Source: Hyphomicrobiales bacterium (GTDB lineage: Bacteria; Pseudomonadota; Alphaproteobacteria; Rhizobiales; Rhizobiaceae). From it: a stretch of DNA of 64,000 nucleotides. Shown in pieces: positions 28,391 through 37,750 of this stretch. A program made the translations under genes and the position numbers. The notes below the pieces were generated by a model. That model was not told where the DNA came from and made no database searches. It saw nothing but the letters and a program-made list of their open reading frames with translations. Position 1 is the first letter of the stretch, and each line of letters starts with the position of its first letter. The DNA lies in NCBI GenBank assembly GCA_900470805.1, contig UCCA01000012.1:1-64000 (forward strand). The letters are read 5' to 3'.

Positions 28391-29647
28391 ATGCGTAAAA
28401 CTATCTTGTCACTGCTTGCCTCAGCCGCGCTGGCTGTCGCCCTACCGGCTGCGGCTCAAGACGCCAAGCCACTGGCCGGCCAGTCCATCACAGTCCTGAT
28501 GCCATCGCCGCAGGGAGCGACGATCGCAGCCGACTTTGAAGCCGAGACCGGGATTCATGTCGATCTCCAGACTCTCTCCTGGGATGACATCCGCCCGAAG
28601 CTGGTCACCGCGCTCGTTGCGGGCACCGCTCCTGCTGATGTCACTGAGTTCGACTGGTCGTGGACAGGCCAGTTCGCCGCCGCCGACTGGTACATGCCTT
28701 TGAATGACTTGATCGACGCGGAGACGGTGAACGATATCGGCGTCGCCAAGATCTTCACCGTGGACGGGAAGCTTTTGGGCATCCCTTACACGAACGACTT
28801 CCGCGTCATGCTGGTCAACAAGAAGCACTTCGCCGATGCCGGCATCACCGAAATGCCGAAGACGCTCGACAAGCTGGTAGCAGCGGCCAAGCAGATCAAG
28901 CAGAAGGGCATTTCCACCTATCCGATCGGTCTCCCCGTTTCGGCGACCGAGGGCGCTTCGACAAGCTGGTATCTTCTGACCAAGGCGTTCGGCGGGGAAT
29001 TGTTCGACAAGGACTTCAATCCGTTGTTCACCAAGCCGGATTCCGCAGGCTATAAGGCACTCGCATTCGAGCTGATGCTCCTGAAGGAGGGGCTGGTCGA
29101 TCCCGCCTCAACCGGCCTCAAGGACAGCCAGATCAACGAAGGCATGTTCTCCCAAGGGCTGACCAGCATCATGATCTCGGGCGAGCCCGGCCGCCTCGGC
29201 CAGATGAACGACCCGAAGCAGTCGAAGGTCGCGGGTCAGGTGGAAGCGATCTTGGTCCCGACCGAAAGCGGCGAAACCCGCAGCTTCGGCCTGCCTGAGG
29301 CTCTTGCGATCCCCAACGTCTCGCCGAACAAGGAAGCTGCCGTGGCTTTCGTGAAGTGGTTTACGGGCCGCGAGTTCCAGAAGAAGAACATGGCAAATGG
29401 CTTCCTGCCGACCCGCACGTCGGCGCTGGCCGAACTGAACTCGGAAGGAAAGCTGAAGAGCGGTGATGCCCTCGTCGCGCAGTCGAAGACGGTCGAAGCG
29501 CTGTTCCCGCAGGGCACACCTCCGTGGTACCCGCAGTTTTCAAGCGGTGTGAACACGGCGATCAACAGTGCAGCCAAGGGCCAGATGACGATCGACCAGG
29601 CTGTCGAAAGCATCGCCTACGCCGCCAAGCAGGCGATGGCTCAATGA
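28391..29647 (+). CDS. Sugar ABC transporter periplasmic binding protein
   Basis: The 418-residue protein begins with a Sec signal peptide (MRKTILSLLASAALAVALPAAAQ) and matches the cluster-1 sugar-binding proteins (UgpB/MalE-like). ITVLMPSPQGA and DFEAETGIHVDLQTLSWDD are in the first lobe, and VSPNKEAAVAFVKWFTG lies near the C terminus. It delivers an oligosaccharide or amino sugar to the two permeases that follow. The ATG at 28391 begins the signal peptide directly; an in-frame start at 28367 would only add charged residues. Its stop overlaps the first permease start. Confidence 0.9.
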   Translation: MRKTILSLLASAALAVALPAAAQDAKPLAGQSITVLMPSPQGATIAADFEAETGIHVDLQTLSWDDIRPKLVTALVAGTAPADVTEFDWSWTGQFAAADWYMPLNDLIDAETVNDIGVAKIFTVDGKLLGIPYTNDFRVMLVNKKHFADAGITEMPKTLDKLVAAAKQIKQKGISTYPIGLPVSATEGASTSWYLLTKAFGGELFDKDFNPLFTKPDSAGYKALAFELMLLKEGLVDPASTGLKDSQINEGMFSQGLTSIMISGEPGRLGQMNDPKQSKVAGQVEAILVPTESGETRSFGLPEALAIPNVSPNKEAAVAFVKWFTGREFQKKNMANGFLPTRTSALAELNSEGKLKSGDALVAQSKTVEALFPQGTPPWYPQFSSGVNTAINSAAKGQMTIDQAVESIAYAAKQAMAQ

Positions 29648-30561
29648 GCGCTGTCGCCTACAAGGGGACAGTCAGGAAGAAAGGTGTCGGCCCGAGCGCC
29701 GACACCACCCTTGGTGTCCTGCTGGTTTCTCCAATCCTCATCACCATGGCGGCACTCGTCTTCTATCCAATGGCGCGGACGCTCTGGGATAGCCTGCACA
29801 GGGTCAATCCGATGCAGGCCGGAACGCCGTTCGTCGGGCTCGAAAACTACACCCGCATGCTGTCGGACGGACAACTCGGCACGACCTGGGTGAACACGCT
29901 GCTCTATGTGGTGTTGGCCGTGCTTGCGGAAACCATCTTCGGCGTGCTTGCCGCCTCGCTGATCAATCAGCTCAAGGTTGGACGGCAGTGGGTTCTGGCC
30001 GCGGTCATTCTGCCCTGGGCGCTGCCAGGGGTCGTGAATTCCGTCATCTGGTTGTGGATCTATCAACCCGGTGCGGGACTGTTAAATGGCATCCTGTCGT
30101 CGCTCGGTCTGCCTTTCGAGAACCATGTATGGTTCAATGATCGAGCGAGCGCCATCATCGCCGTGACCGTCGTGCACGTGTGGCGGATGATGCCGCTGAC
30201 CATCGTCATCGTTCTCGCGGCTATGCAGAGCATCCCGTCTCACCTTTACGAGGCAGCGCGCATAGACGGCGCAACGCGCCCGCAGATGTTCGCTTTGGTC
30301 ACACTACCACTGGTGCGCAGCGCCATCGCGGTTGCGATGACCAATGCCACCGTGAACGCCTTCAACCTCTTCGATGAAGCATGGGTGCTTGCCGGCTCCA
30401 GTCTGGAGACACGGCCCATCCTTGTGCAGATCTATCTCGAGACGTTCCAGAACCTCCGGTTCTCCTACGGCATGGCGCTTTCGGTCGTCATCACCTTCGT
30501 CTCACTTCTTGTCTCGCTGGTTTATGTCCTTCGGGTCTATCGCAACACACGGTTCGACTGA
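29644..30561 (+). CDS. Sugar ABC transporter permease, MalF/UgpA type
   Basis: The 305-residue membrane protein has a short cytoplasmic N terminus and about six transmembrane segments, starting with TTLGVLLVSPILITMAALVFY. The ATPase-coupling loop is YEAARIDGATRPQMFALVTLPLV. The start overlaps the binding-protein stop (ATGA) and the end overlaps the second permease (TGATG), showing tight cotranslation. Confidence 0.9.
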   Translation: MSAVAYKGTVRKKGVGPSADTTLGVLLVSPILITMAALVFYPMARTLWDSLHRVNPMQAGTPFVGLENYTRMLSDGQLGTTWVNTLLYVVLAVLAETIFGVLAASLINQLKVGRQWVLAAVILPWALPGVVNSVIWLWIYQPGAGLLNGILSSLGLPFENHVWFNDRASAIIAVTVVHVWRMMPLTIVIVLAAMQSIPSHLYEAARIDGATRPQMFALVTLPLVRSAIAVAMTNATVNAFNLFDEAWVLAGSSLETRPILVQIYLETFQNLRFSYGMALSVVITFVSLLVSLVYVLRVYRNTRFD

Positions 30562-31418
30562 TGAAACCCACCTTTCTCTTTCGCCTACAGATATGGGTCG
30601 GCGTGGTCGTGCTGTTGATATGGTCGCTCGGGCCGATTTACTGGACTGTTGCCAGCTCGGTGACGCCGAGTGACGACTTCTCCGTCCGGCCGATCCATTT
30701 CTTTCCGCAGCATTTCACGTTCGATCACTACTCCCGTCTTCTCGGGATCAATGTCGATCGCATTGGCGGCGTCGAAGTGTGGCGGCAGTTCCGTTCGGCC
30801 CTGCTGAACAGCGTCATCACGTCGGCGGCGGCAACGCTATTATGCGTAGCGATTTCGGCATTGGGCGCCTATGCCTTTACCCGCATGCGCTTTCCGGGCC
30901 GAAACGCCCTCTTTGGTCTGGTCGTGGCGACGCTGGCAATCCCCGCCTATGCCGTGCTGATCCCGCTCTACCAGATCATGATCAAGATGCATCTCGTGGA
31001 CACCTATGTCGGGGTCGCTCTGATTTATGTCTCGGCCTATCTGCCGCTGTCTCTCTGGCTCTTGCGCAGCGTCTTCGACGCCTTGCCGCTGGCACTCGAG
31101 GAAGCTGCGCAGCTCGATGGCGCAGGGCGACTCTTCATCTTCTTTAATATCGTGTTGCCGCTCGCAGGCCCCGGACTGACAGCCGCCGCGATCCTCACCT
31201 TTCTTGGTGCGTGGGGTCAGTACCTCGTGCCCCTCATCTTCTCGCCGCAGGCGACCAAGCCACTGACGGTCCTCATCCCCGAGTTCGTCACGAAAAACTT
31301 CATCGACTACGGGCTGATTACGGCGAGCGGATCCATCGCGATCGTCATCCCTGCCCTCGTCGTCATCTTTCTCAACCGATACCTCGTCAGCGGACTGCTG
31401 GCCGGCTCGGTGAAGTAA
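30561..31418 (+). CDS. Sugar ABC transporter permease, MalG/UgpE type
   Basis: The 285-residue membrane protein begins MKPTFLFRLQIWVGVVVLLI. It contains the MalG-type loop EEAAQLDGAGRLFIFFNIVLPLAGPG and about six membrane segments. It forms the translocation channel with the preceding permease. The longer frame beginning at 30381 is the previous gene in another register. Confidence 0.9.
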   Translation: MKPTFLFRLQIWVGVVVLLIWSLGPIYWTVASSVTPSDDFSVRPIHFFPQHFTFDHYSRLLGINVDRIGGVEVWRQFRSALLNSVITSAAATLLCVAISALGAYAFTRMRFPGRNALFGLVVATLAIPAYAVLIPLYQIMIKMHLVDTYVGVALIYVSAYLPLSLWLLRSVFDALPLALEEAAQLDGAGRLFIFFNIVLPLAGPGLTAAAILTFLGAWGQYLVPLIFSPQATKPLTVLIPEFVTKNFIDYGLITASGSIAIVIPALVVIFLNRYLVSGLLAGSVK

Positions 31419-31429
31419 TCGGAGCCAAC

Positions 31430-32383
31430 ATGAACACCACCGAAAAAGTCATCCTCGAACAATTCCCGTTCTGGGAGAAGGCAATCGGCACGAATACCGC
31501 GACCACGCGCGAGGATGTGCTGGTCTATGTCGGCTGCGGCACATCCTACTACCTCGCGATGTCGCTGGCCGCCTATGCGAACAACGCCGGGCGCCGGGCG
31601 ATTGCGGTCCCAGGCGCGGAATGGCTCAACCGCCCTTCGTTCTTCTGGCCGGACTGGAAAAATACACATGTGGTTGCAATCTCGCGTAGCGGCGAGACGA
31701 CTGAAACGGTCGCCGCCGCGCAGAAAAGCCGTGAGAACGGTGCCTTCGTCACTGCTCTGACCGTAGAGGCAGAGAGTTCACTGGCCAAGCATGCCGATCA
31801 CGTCGCCGCCTCACCGACGCATGCCGAAGAAGGGATCGTGATGACGGTCTCGGCCAGCCTCATGCTGCTGCTTGGCATGCAGATGATCGGCCAGAATATC
31901 CCGGCGTCGGTCGTCGCTTCCGCGAGAAGGCTCGCTGAGGCGCTCGACGCATCGCTCAACAAGCGCATATTGGATCGCAGTCATTTCGTCTTCCTCGGTG
32001 GCGGCCCGCTGTTCGGCATTGCAGCGGAGGGGGCGCTGAAACTGATGGAAATGAGCCAAGTGCTCACCCAGCCGTTTCACCCGCACGAATATCGCCATGG
32101 GCCGATCAGCCTCGTCGACGAGAAGACCGCTGTCGTCATGCTTTACAGCACGGATCAGAAGGACGCTGAAGCCACGCTCGTCGAAGAACTGCGTGAAAAG
32201 GGCGCCATCGTCATCGGCCTGGGCGGCCCGGGTGATGTTGAGCTTTCTGTCGATGCCGATCTCACGCTTTCAGCACTCGTTTTTCTCCCTGCCCTGCAGA
32301 TTCTCGGTGAGCGCGTGGCGCAGTCGCGGGGTATCGACACGGTGTCGCCTCGGCACCTGACGAAGGTGGTTACGCTCGCATGA
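31430..32383 (+). CDS. SIS-domain sugar-phosphate isomerase/deaminase (AgaS-like)
   Basis: The 317-residue protein has two SIS domains (VGCGTSYYLAMSLAAY; AISRSGETTETV; VFLGGGPLFGIAAEGALKLME) and the Glu/His segment HPHEYRHGP shared by AgaS, FrlB and the isomerase half of GlmS. AgaS converts galactosamine-6-phosphate to tagatose-6-phosphate and ammonia. That reaction fits the neighbours: a kinase before it and a tagatose-phosphate protein after it. GGAG lies before the ATG at 31430. No deacetylase (AgaA/NagA) gene is visible in the operon. Confidence 0.82.
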   Translation: MNTTEKVILEQFPFWEKAIGTNTATTREDVLVYVGCGTSYYLAMSLAAYANNAGRRAIAVPGAEWLNRPSFFWPDWKNTHVVAISRSGETTETVAAAQKSRENGAFVTALTVEAESSLAKHADHVAASPTHAEEGIVMTVSASLMLLLGMQMIGQNIPASVVASARRLAEALDASLNKRILDRSHFVFLGGGPLFGIAAEGALKLMEMSQVLTQPFHPHEYRHGPISLVDEKTAVVMLYSTDQKDAEATLVEELREKGAIVIGLGGPGDVELSVDADLTLSALVFLPALQILGERVAQSRGIDTVSPRHLTKVVTLA

Positions 32384-33681
32384 CCCCTCTCCTGAACAGA
32401 AATCGCCAAAGCGCGTTTTCCAAGCTCTTCGGTACGCGCGGAAGGCCCCTGCCGCGCGGCATAATGTCGGTGTGCTCGGCTCACCCGCTCGTCATCGAAG
32501 CAACTTTGCGCCGGGCGGCCCGGGACAAACAGGTGGCCCTGATCGAGGCGACCTGTAATCAGGTGAACCAGGACGGCGGCTATACTGGCATGACGCCGGT
32601 GGATTTCCGGCGGTTCATCGAACGGATAGCCGAGCAGATCGGCTTTCCGCCGGAGGATATCATTTTTGGGGGTGACCATCTTGGTCCCAATCCATGGAAG
32701 AGCCTCACGGCCGCTGAAGCCATGTCACGCGCCGAGGCGATGGTCGTGGCTTATGTCGAGGCCGGTTTCGAAAAGCTGCATCTGGACACGTCGATGGGCT
32801 GCGTCGGCGAACCGGCGGCCTTGGCCGACGCGCTGACCGCCGAAAGAGCGGCACGCCTCGCCAAGGTTGCGGAGGACACCGCGCGCCGTACCGGGCAGCG
32901 CCCTCCCGTCTATATCATCGGCACGGAAGTCCCGCCTCCCGGGGGCGCGACCCACGAGATCGAGGTGCTTGAGGTCACGGATGCCAAATCCGCGCTGACG
33001 ACCCTTGACGTTCATGCCGCCGCTTTCGAACAGGTCGGCGCCAAGGACGCCTTGGATCGCGTCATCGGTATCGTCGTCCAGCCGGGCGTGGAATTCGGAA
33101 ACGCCAACGTCGTTCTCTACAAGCCGGAGCGCGCACAGGAGTTATCGTCCGCGCTCAGCAAGATGCCCGCGCTTGTCTTCGAAGCGCACTCGACCGACTA
33201 TCAGACCGCTGTCGAGCTTTCGGCGTTGGTCGATGACGGGTTCGCGATCCTGAAGGTTGGTCCCGGCTTGACCTTCGCCCTGCGCGAGGCGCTCTATGGT
33301 TTGGACAGGATAAGGAGCGTGCTCGCTGGTGATATCGCGACCGATAGTCTTCACGCCGAGTTGGAAACCCTGATGCTGACCGAGCCGCGACACTGGGCAG
33401 GCCACTATAACGGCTCGACCAGTGAGCAGCGTTTGCAGCGCCACTTCAGCTACAGCGACCGAATTCGCTATTACTGGCCGGACAGACGAGCCTCCGCCGC
33501 CGTCGATGCGCTGATGGCAGCGCTTCCCGATTCGATTCCGGAAACGCTGATCAGCCAGTACCTTGCACGTGTCTACCCCAACGTCGTTGCCGGTCACGTT
33601 GCGCCGCGTGCGCGAGATATCTGCCTTGCCGCAATCGATGAGGCTCTCGCGCCGTATTCGGCCGCAACGGCAGCTCGTTAG
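32380..33681 (+). CDS. GatZ/KbaZ-family protein, probable D-tagatose-6-phosphate 4-epimerase
   Basis: The 433-residue protein matches GatZ/KbaZ (GIMSVCSAHPLVIEA; EATCNQVNQDGGYTGMTP; FGGDHLGPNPW; FEAHSTDYQ; KVGPGLTFALREALY). In enterobacteria this family is described as the non-catalytic subunit of tagatose-bisphosphate aldolase. Here the catalytic partner KbaY/GatY and a tagatose-6-phosphate kinase are absent from the operon. A family member from Agrobacterium has been reported to epimerise tagatose-6-phosphate to fructose-6-phosphate. That activity would complete the pathway here, so I favour it. The start overlaps the SIS gene stop (ATGA). Confidence 0.82.
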   Translation: MTPLLNRNRQSAFSKLFGTRGRPLPRGIMSVCSAHPLVIEATLRRAARDKQVALIEATCNQVNQDGGYTGMTPVDFRRFIERIAEQIGFPPEDIIFGGDHLGPNPWKSLTAAEAMSRAEAMVVAYVEAGFEKLHLDTSMGCVGEPAALADALTAERAARLAKVAEDTARRTGQRPPVYIIGTEVPPPGGATHEIEVLEVTDAKSALTTLDVHAAAFEQVGAKDALDRVIGIVVQPGVEFGNANVVLYKPERAQELSSALSKMPALVFEAHSTDYQTAVELSALVDDGFAILKVGPGLTFALREALYGLDRIRSVLAGDIATDSLHAELETLMLTEPRHWAGHYNGSTSEQRLQRHFSYSDRIRYYWPDRRASAAVDALMAALPDSIPETLISQYLARVYPNVVAGHVAPRARDICLAAIDEALAPYSAATAAR

Positions 33682-33749
33682 TGAGATTCAAGCGTGGTCA
33701 GTCAATTTCGTGACGGCCACCGATTAAACAGTTTCAGCCGGAGATAATC

Positions 33750-34832
33750 ATGGCGTCAGTCACCGTCGCGAATGCACGCAAGAACTATGGTCACCTGGAA
33801 ATCCTGCACGGCGTCGATATCGACATCCAGGACGGCGAGTTCGTCATCCTTGTCGGCCCGTCAGGCTGTGGCAAATCCACATTGCTGCGGATGATCGCAG
33901 GCCTGGAAGAAGTGTCCGACGGACACATTTCGATCGGCGGAAGGGTCGTGAACGACGTCGCCCCGAAAGAGCGCGACATCGCGATGGTGTTCCAATCCTA
34001 CGCTCTTTATCCGCACATGACGGTCGAAGCGAACATGGGGTTTTCCCTGCGATTGGCGAAAGCGCCCAAGGACGAGATCAAGGGTCGCGTCAGGGAGGCA
34101 GCCCAGATTCTTGGCCTCGAACATCTTCTTGATCGCCACCCCCGCCATCTGTCCGGCGGCCAACGTCAACGCGTGGCAATGGGCCGGGCCATCGTCCGCC
34201 AGCCTCAGGTGTTCCTGTTCGATGAGCCGCTTTCCAATCTGGACGCCAAGCTGCGTGTCCAGATGCGATCCGAGATCAAGCAACTCCATCAGCGCCTGCA
34301 AACGACAACGATCTATGTCACCCACGACCAGGTCGAGGCAATGACAATGGCGGACCGGATCGTCGTCATGCGCGACGGCTACGTCGAGCAGATAGGAACA
34401 CCACTCGACCTCTACGACCGGCCGGCCAACCTGTTTGTCGCCGGCTTCATCGGATCGCCGGGGATGAATTTGATCAAGGGCACCATCAGCACGGGCGGAC
34501 CAATCGAATTCGTCGCAGACGGCGGCGTAAAGCTGCCTGTACCGGATGACATTGCGCTCGAACGGGGACAGCCTGTCGTCTATGGGATCCGCCCGGAGCA
34601 CGTGGGTATCACAACGGGTGGCTCGGCGGCGCAGGTGGCGTTGATCGAGCCGACGGGGGCGGAGACGCAGATAACGGCGACGTTGGGCACCGGACAGATT
34701 ATCGCGACGGTTCGTGACCGTCTCTCACTGAAATCCGGCGATCCAATCTCGATCACGTCTGACATCAAGAATGTGCACCTCTTCGACGCCGTGACCGGGA
34801 AAGCACTGGAAATGCCCTTGCACAACGCATGA
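33750..34832 (+). CDS. Sugar ABC transporter ATPase, UgpC/MalK type
   Basis: The 360-residue ATPase has Walker A (GPSGCGKST), signature LSGGQRQR, Walker B (FLFDEPLSNLDA), YVTHDQVEAM, and a C-terminal MalK-type regulatory domain (FIGSPGMNLIKG; YGIRPEHVGI). It is the energising subunit for the transporter at 28391-31418. It is separated from the aldolase-like gene by 68 bases and may have its own ribosome site (CCGGAGATAATC). It ends the operon, 74 bases from the convergent cysA gene, with no clear terminator between them. Confidence 0.9.
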   Translation: MASVTVANARKNYGHLEILHGVDIDIQDGEFVILVGPSGCGKSTLLRMIAGLEEVSDGHISIGGRVVNDVAPKERDIAMVFQSYALYPHMTVEANMGFSLRLAKAPKDEIKGRVREAAQILGLEHLLDRHPRHLSGGQRQRVAMGRAIVRQPQVFLFDEPLSNLDAKLRVQMRSEIKQLHQRLQTTTIYVTHDQVEAMTMADRIVVMRDGYVEQIGTPLDLYDRPANLFVAGFIGSPGMNLIKGTISTGGPIEFVADGGVKLPVPDDIALERGQPVVYGIRPEHVGITTGGSAAQVALIEPTGAETQITATLGTGQIIATVRDRLSLKSGDPISITSDIKNVHLFDAVTGKALEMPLHNA

Positions 34833-34906
34833 CCCTCTGCGTCGCAGATTTTATCCTCGCCTTTAGGCCAGCATCCAGAGCCGTTCCCATCGGGCAATGA
34901 ACAGCT

Positions 34907-35926
34907 CTATAGGGAAAATACCTTCGCACGGCGCAGCGTGACGAACCCCTGGTCTCCGGATTTGAGGTGGCGTTCAGGTTCGACGTCGAATTCCAGCTGC
35001 GTGCCGGTCCCCGTGCTCGCGAGCACACGCCGTCCATCTGGTCGGTCCAGAACACGGTCAATACGGGCGTCAATGCCGGGCCCCTGCCGCGACCAGTCAA
35101 GATCGGCTGGTCGCGCGTAGAGCTCGGCCTTGCCGTCCGCCATATCCGGCGCCTCGATCGAAGCGCCACCGGCATAGGCGACACCGCCGCGGATATCGGC
35201 CGGCAGCACGTTGGCGTCTCCGAGAAACCGCATCACGAATGAAGATTGAGGATTGCGGCAGACCTCCTCCGGCGTACCCTGCTGAACAATCGTTCCGTCT
35301 TTCAGGATCACGACGCGGTCCGCCAGATCAAGCGCCTCCTCCTGGTCATGGGTCACGAAGATCGTGGTGATGCCGAGTTCCTGGTGAATCTCGCGCAGCC
35401 AGCGGCGCAGATCATGTCGGACATTAGCATCGAGCGCACCGAACGGTTCGTCGAGCAGAAGGACTTTTGGATCGACCGAGAGCGCCCTCGCCAGCGCCAC
35501 GCGTTGCCGCTGGCCACCCGAAATCTGTGCCGGAAACCGATCGCCAAGCCCTTCGAGCCTGACGAGCCGCAGCAGTTCGATGACGCGCGCGGCGATGGCC
35601 GCCTTCTCGCGCTTCACTCTTGAAACCTTCATGCCAAAGGCGATGTTCTCGGCGACAGTCATGTGCGGGAACAGCGCATAGTGCTGGAAAACGAAGCCGA
35701 CGCCGCGATCGCGAACAGGAATGTCCGTCGCATCCTGATCGCCGAAATGGATATGGCCGCCATCGGAATATTCGAGACCGGCCACCATCCGCAGGATCGT
35801 GGTCTTTCCCGAGCCGGATGGGCCGAGCAGCGCAACGAGTTCGCCGCTTTCGATCTCCAGCGAGACGCCGCGCACGGCGCGGAACGTGTCGAATGTCTTG
35901 ACGATCTGGTCGAGGCGGATTTTCAT
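34907..35926 (-). CDS. cysA: Sulfate/thiosulfate ABC transporter ATPase
   Basis: The 339-residue ATPase begins MKIRLDQIVKTFDTFRAVRGVSLEI, typical of CysA. It has Walker A (GPSGSGKTT), signature ISGGQRQR, Walker B ([12 protein letters not shown]), FVTHDQEEALDLAD and a C-terminal TOBE domain. It powers sulfate uptake through CysT and CysW. The start overlaps the cysW stop (ATGA) and it is the last gene of the sbp-cysTWA operon. Confidence 0.92.
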   Translation of the reverse strand: MKIRLDQIVKTFDTFRAVRGVSLEIESGELVALLGPSGSGKTTILRMVAGLEYSDGGHIHFGDQDATDIPVRDRGVGFVFQHYALFPHMTVAENIAFGMKVSRVKREKAAIAARVIELLRLVRLEGLGDRFPAQISGGQRQRVALARALSVDPKVLLLDEPFGALDANVRHDLRRWLREIHQELGITTIFVTHDQEEALDLADRVVILKDGTIVQQGTPEEVCRNPQSSFVMRFLGDANVLPADIRGGVAYAGGASIEAPDMADGKAELYARPADLDWSRQGPGIDARIDRVLDRPDGRRVLASTGTGTQLEFDVEPERHLKSGDQGFVTLRRAKVFSL

Positions 35927-36822
35927 GCGTTGTTCTCGGCTGGCTTGGCTAGGAGCGCTGGACGCGAGGCGGAAGTGGCCCGGCGGCCAGCCCCTCGCCG
36001 TTCGAGCGCCACCTTGGCGATAATGGTGAAGACCGCAATGACGGCGAGAATAGAGGCGGCGGCGAAGGCACCCGTTGCCTGGTAGTCGTGATAAAGCAGC
36101 TCGATGTGCAGAGGCAAGGTGTTGGTCTGGCCGCGGATATTGCCTGAGACAACCGAGACCGCGCCGAATTCACCCATCACCCGGGCATTGCAGAGAACGA
36201 CGCCATAAAGCAGTGCCCATTTGATATTCGGTAGCGTCACGGAAAAGAACGTACGCCATCCGGAGGCACCGAGCGACGTCGCGGCCTCCTCCAGATCGCG
36301 GCCCTGCGCCTGCATCAGCGGTATCAGTTCACGCGCGACGAAGGGCGCGGTTACGAACATCGACGCAAGAATGATGCCGGGTATCGCGAACAGGATCTTG
36401 ATGTTCCAGGCGTCGAGCGTCGGTCCGAATATGCCCTGCAGGCCATAGACGAATAGATAGGCCACGCCAGCGACGATCGGAGAGACGGAGAACGGAATTT
36501 CGATCACGATCAGCAGGACGCGCTTGCCCCAGAAGTCGAACTTGGTGATTGACCACGCAGCGGCCACGCCGAACGCCGTATTCACTGGAACCGCGATCAG
36601 AGCTGTCAGGACGGTCAGCATGATCGCATGCAGCGTGTCAGGATGGCTGATCGTTGCGCTATAGACCTGCCAGCCCTTGGCGAAGGCTTCGACACCGATG
36701 ATAACAAGCGGCGCGAGTACCAGAAACACGCCGATGACAAGCACCAGCCCGATCAGGGTGCGTCGGAAGATAGGCTGGTCGCCGACGCGTGGCGGCTTGC
36801 GACGGGTGGGTACGGCGCTCAT
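35923..36822 (-). CDS. cysW: Sulfate ABC transporter permease CysW
   Basis: The 299-residue membrane protein has the CysW features: VEAFAKGWQVYSATISHPDTLHAI in the first periplasmic stretch, SPIVAGVAYLFVYG, and the coupling loop EEAATSLGASGWRTFFSVTLPNIKWALLYG written here only in part. About six transmembrane segments are evident. The C-terminal tail is basic and alanine-rich. It is translationally coupled to cysA and follows cysT by two bases. Confidence 0.92.
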   Translation of the reverse strand: MSAVPTRRKPPRVGDQPIFRRTLIGLVLVIGVFLVLAPLVIIGVEAFAKGWQVYSATISHPDTLHAIMLTVLTALIAVPVNTAFGVAAAWSITKFDFWGKRVLLIVIEIPFSVSPIVAGVAYLFVYGLQGIFGPTLDAWNIKILFAIPGIILASMFVTAPFVARELIPLMQAQGRDLEEAATSLGASGWRTFFSVTLPNIKWALLYGVVLCNARVMGEFGAVSVVSGNIRGQTNTLPLHIELLYHDYQATGAFAAASILAVIAVFTIIAKVALERRGAGRRATSASRPALLAKPAENNA

Positions 36823-36824
36823 GA

Positions 36825-37646
36825 TCAGTTCCTTACCGTGTAGCGCAAGGCGCGGGCCTGCATCCAGTTGGTGAGCGCGAGCATTACAAAAGCCGTGATC
36901 AGCAGCACCGACGCGACGGCGGCGGCGGCCTGATAGTCGTATTCCTCAAGCCGGATGAAGACGAGCAGCGCGGTGATCTCGGTCGACATCGGCTGATTGC
37001 CGGCGATGAAGATGATGGCACCGAATTCGCCAAGCGAGCGCGCGAACGACAGCGATACGCCGGCCAGCAGAGCCGGGGTCAACAACGGCAGCATGACCTT
37101 TCGGAAGATCGTCCAATCGGATCCGCCAAGCGATTGCGCAGCCTCTTCCAGCGCCGGATCGAGATCCTCGAGCACCGGCTGGACCGTGCGGACGACGAAC
37201 GGAAGGCTGGTGAAGCACATGGCGATGGTGATGCCGATCGGCGTGTAGGCGACCTGGATACCCACCTTTTCAAGCACCGAGCCGAACCAGCCATTGGCGG
37301 CAAATAGCGCCGTCAGGGAGATGCCTGCGACGGCCGTCGGCAGCGCGAACGGTAGATCGACCAACGCATCCACCAATCTCCAACCGGGAAAGCGGTAGCG
37401 CGTCAGCACCCAGGCCAGCGCGAAACCGAAGAACAGGTTGAAAACGGTAGCGCCGAGCGCGCAAAACACAGTGACGCGGTAGCTTGCAAGCGCGCGCGAT
37501 GAGGACACGATCTGCCAGTAGTCGTGAAAACCAAGGCTTGAGGCCTTGAAGACAAGGGCGGCGAGCGGCAGCACGACGATCAATCCGACATAAAACAGCG
37601 TCACGCCCAATGACAGGCGCAGTCCGGGCAGCACATTCCGTCTCAA
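36825..37646 (-). CDS. cysT: Sulfate ABC transporter permease CysT (CysU)
   Basis: The 273-residue membrane protein starts MRRNVLPGLRLSLGVTLFYV. It contains LPFALPTAVAGISLTALF and the coupling loop EEAAQSLGGSDWTIFRKVMLPLL, the layout of CysT/CysU. It pairs with CysW to form the sulfate channel. It lies 104 bases downstream of sbp, with a strong hairpin between them. Confidence 0.92.
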   Translation of the reverse strand: MRRNVLPGLRLSLGVTLFYVGLIVVLPLAALVFKASSLGFHDYWQIVSSSRALASYRVTVFCALGATVFNLFFGFALAWVLTRYRFPGWRLVDALVDLPFALPTAVAGISLTALFAANGWFGSVLEKVGIQVAYTPIGITIAMCFTSLPFVVRTVQPVLEDLDPALEEAAQSLGGSDWTIFRKVMLPLLTPALLAGVSLSFARSLGEFGAIIFIAGNQPMSTEITALLVFIRLEEYDYQAAAAVASVLLITAFVMLALTNWMQARALRYTVRN

Positions 37647-37699
37647 ACCGTCATTCCCTGTCTCATCACCCCTGCCCCACCGGCGTCCAGATGCGGAGC

Positions 37700-37727
37700 G
37701 GCCCGGCGAACGCGCGTCCGCCGGGCC
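37700..37727 (-). other. Intercistronic stem-loop between sbp and cysT
   Basis: A perfect nine-base GC stem (GGCCCGGCG with CGCCGGGCC) around a ten-base loop lies between the binding-protein and permease genes. Without a T-run it is unlikely to stop transcription fully. Such elements commonly stabilise upstream mRNA so that more binding protein than permease is made. Confidence 0.6.
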
Positions 37728-37750
37728 TGTACTCCAGAGTGCAGTTCTGC

